In this document: positions 1 to 8,214 of the stretch, one piece after another
How positions within the stretch are numbered: the first letter of the stretch is position 1
Layout: every line of letters starts with the position of its first letter
Origin: Pseudo-nitzschia pungens
Taxonomy: Eukaryota; Bacillariophyta; Bacillariophyceae; Bacillariales; Bacillariaceae
Length of the DNA: 64,000 nt
NCBI GenBank assembly: GCA_037355855.1
Contig: CM074758.1
Coordinates: 3,941,001-4,005,000 of the forward strand
Direction: 5' to 3'
Made by a program: the position numbers and the translations under genes
The notes under the pieces: model-generated
Told to the model about the DNA's origin: nothing
Databases searched by the model: none
The model's input: the letters and a program-made list of their open reading frames with translations, nothing else

Positions 1-1677
1 TCCACCCTTGTTGCTTCCTTGGTTGCCACCGCCTTGGTGGACAGAGGAGATACTTCGCGCTCGCTTGGTTGCAACCGCACCCATCTTCCGTATGCCGAGG
101 CATTTCTTGAAGAATGAGACGCATTCATTGAAGTTCGTGGTATACTTGTCACTGTCGAGGGCTTGGATCTTGGGGTTCTCAAACCGATCGTCTTGGATGC
201 TGTGGATGAAACGCATGGTGAAGTCCTCTTCGTCGTGCAACTTGTTGTGGTTGGAGAGCGTAGTCTGGAAATTCAACCAAGTTCTGCAGTGCTTCTCAAA
301 ATCGTAGGTGCGGGAATCACCTGTATAGCGGGAGGTGTACATGCCGGTACGGACCTTGTCAAGAATAGCCGCGACGTTGGTTGCGGAGAAGGCATTCTCG
401 TAGAGATGTAGGAAAGCCGCTCGGGCGTCCCCAGTTGGGTTCTTCGCGTCTTTGTACCTTCGAGTGTAGGCCCAGGCAGGGCCATCACGAACTGCGTTGC
501 AGAGCAGCACCCAAACGTCGTGGTTGTCAGTGACAAATTGCGGGCCTTCAAGCGTGGCGCATCGGACATTGTAATCCATCCAGTTGGAAAAAGTCCCGTC
601 CTTCCCAACAGTGGCGGATCTCTCTGCTGCAGTCACCGTCTCTTGCTCCTTCGGACGGATGACGTATGATAGGGGAAACCCTTGTTCATTGTACTGGAAG
701 CGGAGGAACTGACGGAAACTTTCTTCCCATTGACGGAAGTTGTCAAGATTGGTGAGCTTCGGCGGAGTAATGGACGAGGAGACGGCCTCCTTGTCGGCGG
801 TCTGCATTTCATGCAGGCGCTGGCGCGTTCGGTCGGCTGCGAGGGGATCACTAAGCCAAGTATGGGCAGTAGGCTTGATACCAATGAGAGGTTGGTAGCG
901 GATCCATTCCGAAAGAAGCTGAAAGGATTGTCGGAAGGACAGTCCGATGAATACTCGTTCATGGTAGGGGCACATCGGATGACGACCCCCATTGAAGTCA
1001 CGAAGGTACTTGGGGAGTTCCTTGGCAGAGAGCTGCTGAATGGACTCGATGCTGTTGAGACCATTTCGGAATAGTTCATCCGCCGTATCACTGTTACTGA
1101 AGCCAGAGAGGATCTTGTGGAGGTCTAACTCCCTTGAGCTGAGCTTTGCTCCATTCTTGTATCCAGAGATTCCACCATTAGCTTGGGCTGTGGCATGGGC
1201 TTGGAGGATATCAGGACTAGCTCCTGTAGGGGCGGCGACAGGAGCAGGAGCAGGAGCGGGGGCACGAGCGGCGGCAGCAGCAGCGGCAGCCTCAGCAGCA
1301 ATCCGAGCCGCGTTCTCGTTGCGCATGGCTCTCAGTTCTTGAATAGCAGCAAGAAGGATCATTTCAGAACGAGGTTGGATGTCAAGGTTTGGTTCCTGTT
1401 GGACTCTGGAGGCTCCAGCAGCAGGGACAGCAGGAGCAACAGGAGGGACTCCAGGCGCTCCGACAGGGGGGAACCCAGGCGCTTCGACAGGGGGGACCCC
1501 AGGCGCTCCGACAGGGTGAACACCGGCTCCATCGGCGATTCCAGGGGCAGCTCCAGTGGCGCCGGCTCCAGCTCCAGGGGCAACTCCAGGCGGAGGAGCG
1601 TCGCCTCCAGGGATAGCGCCGCCGTCTCCGGCGGCGGCTGCAGCGGCGGCGGCTTGGCTTCTAGTTTGCTTGGCCAT
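1..1677 (-). CDS. gag: Gag of Copia-A, incomplete at the left window edge
   Basis: From an ATG at 1677 (context ACCATGG) the minus strand is open to base 1, giving at least 559 residues; the C-terminus and any pol lie outside the window. Roughly the first 110 residues are rich in Ala, Gly and Pro, with repeats of a VGAPG/VEAPG type. The middle part aligns by eye with Gag of Copia-B (51341-53347): WIRYQPLIG against WVCYQPLIG, the NW..YN.RCA..EG.QF block, and TGDSR..DFE.HCR.WL.F.TTL. The visible end is basic and Gly/Asn rich, with no zinc knuckle seen. By family knowledge this is the structural protein of virus-like particles. The frame has no break, so this copy may be young. Assignment to Gag rests on the Copia-B match and the LTR just upstream. 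Confidence 0.85.
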   Translation of the reverse strand, partial: MAKQTRSQAAAAAAAAGDGGAIPGGDAPPPGVAPGAGAGATGAAPGIADGAGVHPVGAPGVPPVEAPGFPPVGAPGVPPVAPAVPAAGASRVQQEPNLDIQPRSEMILLAAIQELRAMRNENAARIAAEAAAAAAAARAPAPAPAPVAAPTGASPDILQAHATAQANGGISGYKNGAKLSSRELDLHKILSGFSNSDTADELFRNGLNSIESIQQLSAKELPKYLRDFNGGRHPMCPYHERVFIGLSFRQSFQLLSEWIRYQPLIGIKPTAHTWLSDPLAADRTRQRLHEMQTADKEAVSSSITPPKLTNLDNFRQWEESFRQFLRFQYNEQGFPLSYVIRPKEQETVTAAERSATVGKDGTFSNWMDYNVRCATLEGPQFVTDNHDVWVLLCNAVRDGPAWAYTRRYKDAKNPTGDARAAFLHLYENAFSATNVAAILDKVRTGMYTSRYTGDSRTYDFEKHCRTWLNFQTTLSNHNKLHDEEDFTMRFIHSIQDDRFENPKIQALDSDKYTTNFNECVSFFKKCLGIRKMGAVATKRARSISSVHQGGGNQGSNKGG

Positions 1678-2614
1678 GGTTGACTTTGCTTGACTTGCTT
1701 TGAGTAACTAACTTGCTTCGGATTTCTAAACCAAATTCTTTTGTGGTGGGGACTGTCTCCATCCAAGTTGTCGATCGAAGGTCCGGGAGCTGTCTCCAAT
1801 CGATGGTCCGCGTCGATTGTTCCGTACTCGACAATTCCGAAAGAAAAAAGGTATCATGTATCACGTCAGCATTGGTGTCAACAGTTCCGTGTCAACAGTT
1901 TCGTGCCGACGCCTAAGAAGAAAGGTATCCACATCGATGGTTCCGATTCGATGGTTGGTTACGACCAAAAGAGAAGAATTCTATCGGTCTTTCTGCTCTG
2001 CTCTGGACCAATCGATTTGATTCTGAGATATGACAGATCTCAGGGTTCTTGGCTTGTCTGATTCCAAATTCCCTTGGCTAAAATCAAAAAATCGATGGTA
2101 TGGCAGATTTGAGGTTGTCTGCGCCTCATGAGGTTGTCTGCGCCTCAGTCGGATGGGCCTGACGTCATGTCCTTGGTCTGCTGGACACTGTCTTCACTGG
2201 AAAGTACGTGGTCGAAAATTCTTTTCTTTTTCCAGTGTGGTTCCATCCGTAGTAAGCAAGCGTCCCCCTTGAATCCTGTAAAATAACAGGGAATCATGGA
2301 CGCTGCTTTCTCCACGTCCTGCGCCTTCCCCACCGGACTGAGCCTCCATGGAGCCACCATGACGCTCAGCTACTGGCTGTACCAATAGACCCCAGAGGTG
2401 GATGTGTTGGTTCCGGTCGATTCGCGGGTCTGGGGAAGGGCTCCCCATTAACATCAGGGATCTCACGATGTCAGCTGCTGGTCCAGTTTCAGCTGAGGTT
2501 TTACATCCAAGTGTAGGCATGGATGCCAGTGGTGATCAGCCAGCTGGGTTTCATCACGCGCTCTAGCCGGCGTCCCGGTTCGTAGAAGTGGGTCGAGCGG
2601 TGGGTCTGATAAAC
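1678..2614 (-). other. Untranslated leader of Copia-A
   Basis: This 937-base stretch lies between the 5' LTR and the gag ATG and holds no convincing reading frame. Bases 2490-2614 are clearly related to the Copia-B leader at 54130-54258. Near 2109-2148 a 19-base unit (TGAGGTTGTCTGCGCCTCA) occurs twice in a row. The rest shows nothing recognisable. Confidence 0.7.
2591..2614 (-). promoter_or_regulatory. Candidate primer-binding site of Copia-A
   Basis: The segment directly abutting the 5' LTR contains TCGAGCGGTGGGTCTGATAA on the plus strand and is shared almost unchanged with Copia-B at 54235-54258, although the LTR starts next to it differ. Position and conservation suit a primer-binding site. 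It does not begin with the TGG that pairs with a tRNA 3' CCA end, so an internal (half-tRNA) primer, as in Drosophila copia, is possible. That is inference. Confidence 0.4.
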
Positions 2615-3517
2615 TGTGTTGATATCCGCTCGTCAGCGGTCTTCGGGGTCTAATCGTAGATAAACATCTTGTACCTTGTACTGAAAAATAGGGGAAAGCC
2701 TTAACAATAATAAGACGTAAAGTCCTGGCAAATCGTGAGTCTACAGTGGACTGTTCAAGGCCTATTGCATACACTCAAGCAATACAAAGCACTTCCCTAG
2801 AGGTACATCGGAATCGGTCGTAAAGGAGGGCATGATAGGTGTGTTTATTTTAGAGCATAAAAGAAAGAGTGAATAAAAGGGAGCTGAGCCAAAGCGCTCA
2901 GCTCTGTATCGTATCGTGACATCGATTCGCTAACTCGCTAACTCGCATAATAACAGAACTCCTGTAGCTCTGGTACTGTATTCTACGAGTAGCGTACCGT
3001 ATCGGAGTATCCGATTAATTAGGTCGAATCGTGTGCTAGCTCACTTATGCTAGCACGTTTGGTAACTGTTTGGGCCGGGCATCCAGTCATGGTATATATT
3101 GTACACCAATGACCTGACCCCGGCGGTAGCATCGTATCTTAGCATGGTATCATGGTAGGCTAGCATCTTTCAGTATCTCGTAGCATTAGCAACCCTAACC
3201 CTGTTGCATTTAGCTACACCTAAAAGGTGCTTTACTCGGGGTACGTACGATTGGTACAAATCGTACGCGGCGACCCTAGTAAACTCTGCTAGCAATACTA
3301 GACAGGATAGGTCTGCTGCTAAGCCTGTTGCTAAGCCTGTTGCTAAGCCTGTTGCTAATCCTGCTGCTAAGCCTGTATGCTACCAATTAGCACACATCTC
3401 AGCACTCAGCTCAGCACCTGTTAGTCAGCTACTGGATGTTGCTGACTGTAGACCCAGTAGCCCTTCTACACAGGAGCCTTGCTAGCACAGATCATAGCAC
3501 CACCTCGAATATCTTCA
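2615..3517 (-). repeat. 5' LTR of Copia-A
   Basis: This 903-base block starts TGTGTTGATATCC and ends GAATATCTTCA on the plus strand, giving TG...CA ends with imperfect terminal inverted repeats. It matches the Copia-B LTRs over most of its length. It holds five copies of a 12-base unit (GCTAAGCCTGTT and variants, about 3316-3380) and a short CCCTAACCCT stretch. Transcription should start here and run leftwards. The partner LTR is outside the window. Confidence 0.85.
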
Positions 3518-5370
3518 TATTTGAAATCTTTCGAAAGATATATGGTGATGTAGATAGAACCTTCTTATATGTGATACTGAAGGAATCGGAGATTTGTTTC
3601 TTGTTCTTGAGAAGAGTCATAAAGACATGCTAAAAATAGCAAAATGAGTCAAAGAAAATTCTTTTCCTCCCCCAACTGAGATGTACCTCCCCGGGTAGTG
3701 GAGCTGATTCTAGTATTTGATTGATTGAAATCAATTGCTGATGTTCGATATTGGTTGCTCGTAGGCATAAAAACACCTCCTGTAATAGGAGTTTAAGGTA
3801 GGTGAAAAGCCGAGCTACGTTGGAGGTGTTGCTTGCTGTATCTGCGATTGTATGTGTAAAGCAGAGAGGGGACGCATTGTTAGCAGTTGAATGGATGTTA
3901 AATTCAGTTGCGATTTGCCGTATACTTTGTCGGTCTTTATTTGGGTGTGTTTGCAGCAGTCGATTGGAGCTTAAATTTTTGTAACTCCAGAGCACCTCTG
4001 TGGGTTTTGAATATGGTTTTTGTGGGATTGCTCCATTAGTTTTTTGGAGCTCCCTGTGGACTATTTGTTTGTCCGGAACAAGGTTGGCCTTGTTGCTGCT
4101 GTTGTACCCTTTATTTTGTTTTGTGTCTGTACCCTATCGATATCAATATATGATTCGATTCGATTGATTGATTCATGGCTTTCTTAGCGTCTGTACCCTT
4201 GCACTTAGTTCGCGTCCGAACGTGTGCTTTTATGTTTGATTGCCATTTGAATCTTTTTGTTTTATTCTGTTGGTTGATTGTTGCCGTCACGTTGGATTGG
4301 ACTGGAGCGCTTTGTATTTTGGTTTCGTTGGAACATTTTATTTGTTGCAACAGGGCTCATCTCTGTAGGTTCCTTCCCTTCTGTTCTTCAGGAGTTCTCC
4401 TCCATGCGTCTTCCCAGTCAGCAGGGCTGAGCTGGCATTCAGGTCCAGGGGAGCTGAAGGCACGGTGCTGGATACTGTGATCCTTATATTGTTGTTGTTT
4501 GTTTTGTTGGCTATGGTTGCCATGTAAGATTGCCATCGAAGTTTCGTTTGACGCGTCCTCCATGCTGCATGCAATAAGATTCAATTGCTCATCTGATGTG
4601 GGCTTTGAAGGATTCAGTGGAAGCAGTGCTTCCGGTGTCATTGCTAGGGGCCGTAGCAGTGCTGTTGTTGCTGCTATTGCTCTGATTTCTTTTGGAATAT
4701 CAATTCTTTGGACACTCGGACCAATCGTGATCATGTCCGGGAATCCTGCAGGGATTATTATATTTTCTTTTGCCACTGGATGGCTCTTGCTCTTGCTCTT
4801 CTTCAGCGTCGCTGTCATTGTCCGAATTAGAGCTGTTGCTGTCGGTACTGTCAGCATCCGAATAAGAGCTGTTGTTGTCGCTGTCGATGCTTTCATCGTC
4901 CGAATCAGTGGCCGACGCTTGTTTTCTTTTTCTTTGGCGCTCTAAACAGCTCATGTGGTCCACGATGAATTGTACAGTGGTATCTTCTTGTATTCCTTGG
5001 TGGATTAGACCATAACTGTTGATCCATTTGCTTGGGAAGGTATGCAGGAGGATTGTTTTTGCTTCTCTTGAATGAGGGAGTATAATTGATCGGAGGATCT
5101 CTGTATAGTCCTGCCATGGTGTTTCTTTTGATTTGGAGCGCTCGATTGCTTCGATGTTCGATCGCTTCGGTGTTTGATTGATTCGTATCGGCGTTTTGTA
5201 GTTCTTGCTTCGATCAGTTCTTTCAGAGATTGCGATCGATCGTTGTTTCTTTTTGCTTGTCAGGGTATCGATGTATCCCTGTTGTTTAGGATAGAGGTTG
5301 TTTTGGATGATTCAGTACTGAGTTCCTGTCTGTCTTCTACTTTAAAAGATAAACACAGTAATTACTGTGT
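3518..5370 (-). mobile_element. GagOnly-D, gag-only LTR-element remnant interrupted by Copia-A
   Basis: This is the minus-strand counterpart of the interior of GagOnly-C (23042-25649). It shares the start palindrome ACAGTAATTACTGT (5355-5368), a deleted gag, the paired junction segment (4399-4460) and the non-coding 3' part. The LTR is lost after three bases at 5370, where Mar-1 begins. The 3' portion is cut off by Copia-A at 3517. Bases 3518-4340 carry no gene, only sequence matching the non-coding tail of GagOnly-C, including the LINE-like segment near 3980-4115. Confidence 0.8.
4700..5117 (-). pseudogene. gag: Internally deleted gag of GagOnly-D
   Basis: The start (MAGLYRDPPINYTPSFKRSK) is nearly the same as the start of Gag in GagOnly-C. 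After about 20 residues the sequence jumps to the region equivalent to residues 180-210 of that protein, out of frame. The original frame then resumes as a segment beginning DHMSCLERQ, followed by a Ser/Asp-rich acidic stretch and the CHHC knuckle CRIPGHDHDWSEC. So a large internal deletion plus a frameshift inactivates it. Family knowledge says intact Gag packages element RNA; this copy could not make a normal one. Confidence 0.85.
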
Positions 5371-5372
5371 TA

Positions 5373-5892
5373 CTACCTCTGGTCCGAAATACTGGGCAAT
5401 ATAGCGAAAATCTTTGCACTTGGGATCAATTTTCAACTAATTCAAACCGTTCTTTTTGGGTTAAACTCTCCTCAACAAACTCTCTATGCCTGGTTAGACA
5501 CTAGTTAGGCTGGTGGTATTCGTCTACCTTTCATTGGGACTCAAAGTCAGCTTTTACTGCCCTAGAAATGTGATTTTACCGGTTGAAAGCCTTCCACCAG
5601 TCATTTGAAACTCTGGAAAGTTCCCCCAGCAAGCTGAGACAATAACCTTTCATTATTGTATAAGTAGTGTGAACCAGAAGAGTGTTCTTGACAACGATAT
5701 TTGTCTTCCAAATTGAGCCATTTTTTGCTCAACTGACGCTAAAAACAACGTGATAGCGCTAGTAATTTAATTTTGTGTGTGTTTTAACACGGTGGTTTTG
5801 ATGCGCACCGATTTTAAATTTCTGGTAAAAAAATTGGTACAAATTCTACACATTTCTACGCTAAATGATACAGTATTTAGGACCGGATACAG
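5373..5892. mobile_element. Mar-1, mariner-like MITE without transposase
   Basis: The left end after TA reads CTACCTCTGGTCCGAAATAC and the right end near 5870-5892 (CAGTATTTAGGACCGG) is its imperfect inverse. Both resemble the ends of Mar-2 (CTTCCTCTGTTCCAAAATAA). The interior matches Mar-2 segments in the same order (a ..GGTTAAACTCTCCTCAAC.. block, then ..GTGATTTTACCGG). No reading frame resembles a transposase. The right boundary is uncertain by about five bases. Confidence 0.65.
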
Positions 5893-6423
5893 AGTCATCG
5901 GCCCTCTTTGGTCTGTCCATCCACTCAGTGTTGGTCCAATTAGTCCACTCACTGGATTATGTGTCACTTTTTCAGCACATATTTCTATATTTTTCGATTA
6001 TTTCTGTTGTCAACCATGGTCCTGTTTGGGTCCTTAGGTGTCTCTGTTGCTGGTGCTGCTCCATCTAATGGTGCTAACTGCTGCTGGGATTGGTCTTCCT
6101 TCGTGCTGCAGACACTGGATATCCTTCTCCCTGTTTTGCTTCTTTGCGCCTCCATTTTTGGCAGTCTTTCGGTCTCGTCGGTCCTTTTCGACCGATCGGT
6201 CCCTTTCTGCTCATGGTCATCAGCACTCAGCTTGATTTTAAAATCATGCCATACCCCGGGTCTACTAGTGATTAGAATAGTAGTGATATGCAAATTGTGA
6301 GCTCTATCAGTTAGTCTATCTGTTATTGATATCAGCAGTCTCCAAATCAGCGATCCGGAGGCTCGCTAATCGTATTTTCATTCCCAGTCCCGAGTGTACT
6401 CGTGACTGATCTGGTGCACGGCA
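5893..6423 (-). mobile_element. Gyp-G2, remnant with leader and 5' LTR
   Basis: Bases 6247-6423 form a 177-base LTR (TGCCATACC...GTGCACGGCA) diverged from the 188-base LTR of Gyp-G. Bases 5893-6246 match the Gyp-G leader (26365-26715), including the 14-base palindrome TGATTTTAAAATCA touching the LTR at 6233-6246. The gag-pol part is missing, cut by Mar-1. The LTR end at 6423 abuts Gyp-E2 sequence, so it appears inserted into Gyp-E2. Confidence 0.8.
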
Positions 6424-6583
6424 AATCAGTCGGAGTCCACGTCGGATGAATCGGCAGATATCGAATTAAGCCAATCAAATGACTCAGATTGCTCCATGAG
6501 TCACTGGTCAGCTTAACTGTGGGATTCGTTCAATCATGAGGCACTATGTAACATGCCAGCTTAGGCTAGTATGTTACGAATTA
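6424..6583 (+). mobile_element. Gyp-E2, end of pol and first bases of its 3' LTR
   Basis: The sequence matches the last pol codons and 3' end of Gyp-E (17880-18035): the Ser/Asp-rich tail, stop, the conserved ATGAGGCACTA just before the LTR, then the LTR from 6547 (TGTAACATGCC...). The LTR breaks off at TA (6582-6583), where Mar-2 begins, and resumes at 55911. Confidence 0.85.
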
Positions 6584-6631
6584 CTTCCTCTGTTCCAAAA
6601 TAACTGACCACCTAGCACATACAAGCTTGTC

Positions 6632-6704
6632 TGCCATACCATGGGTCTACTAGTGATTAGAACAGTAGTGATATGCAAATTGTGAGCTCTATTGATTAGT
6701 CTAT
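6632..6704 (-). repeat. 3' LTR of Gyp-G, outer part
   Basis: First 73 bases of the LTR (from TGCCATACC), ending in the target duplication tctat of Gyp-E. The rest is at 18317-18431; 73 plus 115 equals the 188 of the other LTR. Confidence 0.9.
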
Positions 6705-7018
6705 TGTAACATGCTACTAGCGTAGGCTAGTAGTGTTACGAATTAATAATTAACCGAATCCCACATGGGATTCAAATATGTACAAGGTATCCATGTATGG
6801 ATATCCGGTATGTATGAACAGGCATGCAGAAGAGAGCGATTATACGATTAAGGTTACATACGGAATATATGTTATATACAGGGATGGATATTATAGGAGA
6901 AGGTCGCGATGACCTCATCGCTCATTATTTCCTCTCTCTAATTTCAATCCCATCTCGTAAAGTGAAATAACACACAATTATTCATACTACTCCGAAATTT
7001 CTACCTTAGAGTGTTACA
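6705..7018 (+). repeat. 5' LTR of Gyp-E
   Basis: TGTAACA...TGTTACA ends. The first 35 bases form an inverted repeat (GTAACA..CTACTAGC against GCTAGTAG..GTTAC). The likely promoter lies here, but I cannot point to a TATA box with confidence. Confidence 0.9.
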
Positions 7019-7031
7019 CAGTAATTACTGT
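7018..7031 (+). promoter_or_regulatory. Palindrome at the primer-binding position of Gyp-E
   Basis: ACAGTAATTACTGT is a perfect 14-base palindrome whose first base is the last base of the LTR. The same sequence sits at the same place in Gyp-F (11251-11264), GagOnly-C (23041-23054) and GagOnly-D (5355-5368). A second palindrome, CAGTACTG, follows 40-60 bases later in all four. No TGG-initial tRNA complement is present. Confidence 0.6.
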
Positions 7032-7152
7032 CCGCTTTCACGTAGGAACAGTAGTAGAATTCAGTACTGAACTCTCATCAACCCAAAAAATACCCACAGC
7101 CTCAACAACAGAGGCATCTTTATCTCCAGCAAACGCAAATCCAACAGCAACC

Positions 7153-8214
7153 ATGTCCGGTATCTACAGAGAACCCCCCATCAACTACAAGAGCTCTTTC
7201 GATCGAACTAAGCCGAAACTCTTCACCCTGTACAACGTCGACGAGGACAGAACCGACAGCATGAAGGTCCCTCTTTTCACAGAGACTGGAGGGCTAGAAG
7301 AATTGCTATTTGTGGAAGAGTCCTTCAGGAATGCTGCCATCTATCTCCGGCTACCAATTAGCATCTACCTAACTCATTTCGGACGCTGCCTCACCACAGA
7401 CGCCCAGAGCAAGTGGAACGACTTGATCAAAGACCCACTGGATCCCGAAGAATTCCAGTACTCGCAAGAAGAGATTGGGGGATATGAGCAAGCCTTTATT
7501 GACTTTACGCAGCTCTACTGCAACGCCACAGACGCAAGAGACATCATGCACACCTATCTACGAAGCCACGACTGCCGAAAGACACCATCAGTCACATGCA
7601 AGGAACATGCTGATCGAATCCTTATCCTCATGAAATATACTCAGAAACTAGAAGGGAGCAGTGCCCCCCTTTCTAGAGTGGAGAAACTCACTATCCTCCT
7701 CCATTCCTTTCCCTCTGCATGGATCGAAAGCTACGGCATGATGCACAGTGGAATACAAGAGGACACGACAGTCCGACACATTGTGGATTACATGAGCTGT
7801 CACGAGCGCCAAGCAAACAAGAAAGGCAACAAGAACAATAATCGACAACAACAACAGAAGCGCTCGAACAACAACAACTCTCGTAAGCGCAACTACAATT
7901 CCAACCACAAAGGAAACACCAACAATAAGAAGAAGTCCAATCCATGCCGGATCCCCGGTCACAACCACGACTGGTCTGAGTGTCCCAAGAACAGGTTCTC
8001 AAAGAACCACAACAAGGGATCCGGAAGCTCCGGAAATCAGCAACAAACTGAGTCTTTCCACACTCAGACCCAAGCTCTCATGATACCAGGAAGTAATGAG
8101 ACCTTCCAAGCGCACATCAATGCAGCACAACAAGCAGCAATCGAAGAATACCATGCCAATCATGGTGGACGAACTGAACGCAGTATCGATGGGGAACTCG
8201 TGTGGCTCCCCTGA
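7153..8214 (+). CDS. gag: Gag of Gyp-E
   Basis: 353 residues from the ATG at 7153 (ACCATG). The N-terminal 210 residues, starting MSGIYREPPINYKSSFDRTK, form a capsid-like region shared with Gyp-F and GagOnly-C. Residues 215-265 are Asn, Lys and Arg rich, followed by a CHHC knuckle (CRIPGHNHDWSEC), a variant zinc-binding motif common in stramenopile gypsy elements. The product should assemble particles and bind element RNA in the cytoplasm. The frame ends at a UGA (8212-8214), and the same frame stays open into pol without an intervening ATG until 8322, so Gag-Pol is probably made by readthrough. The leader 7019-7152 holds no gene. Confidence 0.92.
   Translation: MSGIYREPPINYKSSFDRTKPKLFTLYNVDEDRTDSMKVPLFTETGGLEELLFVEESFRNAAIYLRLPISIYLTHFGRCLTTDAQSKWNDLIKDPLDPEEFQYSQEEIGGYEQAFIDFTQLYCNATDARDIMHTYLRSHDCRKTPSVTCKEHADRILILMKYTQKLEGSSAPLSRVEKLTILLHSFPSAWIESYGMMHSGIQEDTTVRHIVDYMSCHERQANKKGNKNNNRQQQQKRSNNNNSRKRNYNSNHKGNTNNKKKSNPCRIPGHNHDWSECPKNRFSKNHNKGSGSSGNQQQTESFHTQTQALMIPGSNETFQAHINAAQQAAIEEYHANHGGRTERSIDGELVWLP

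Noticed and set aside
3188..3206. CCCTAACCCT looks like telomere repeat (also near 34170 and 54770)
   Set aside because: Only one or two units, always at the same place inside the Copia LTRs, so it is ordinary LTR sequence.
8212..8214. UGA as a selenocysteine codon
   Set aside because: No selenoprotein context; UGA also ends other frames here, so plain readthrough is the simpler reading.
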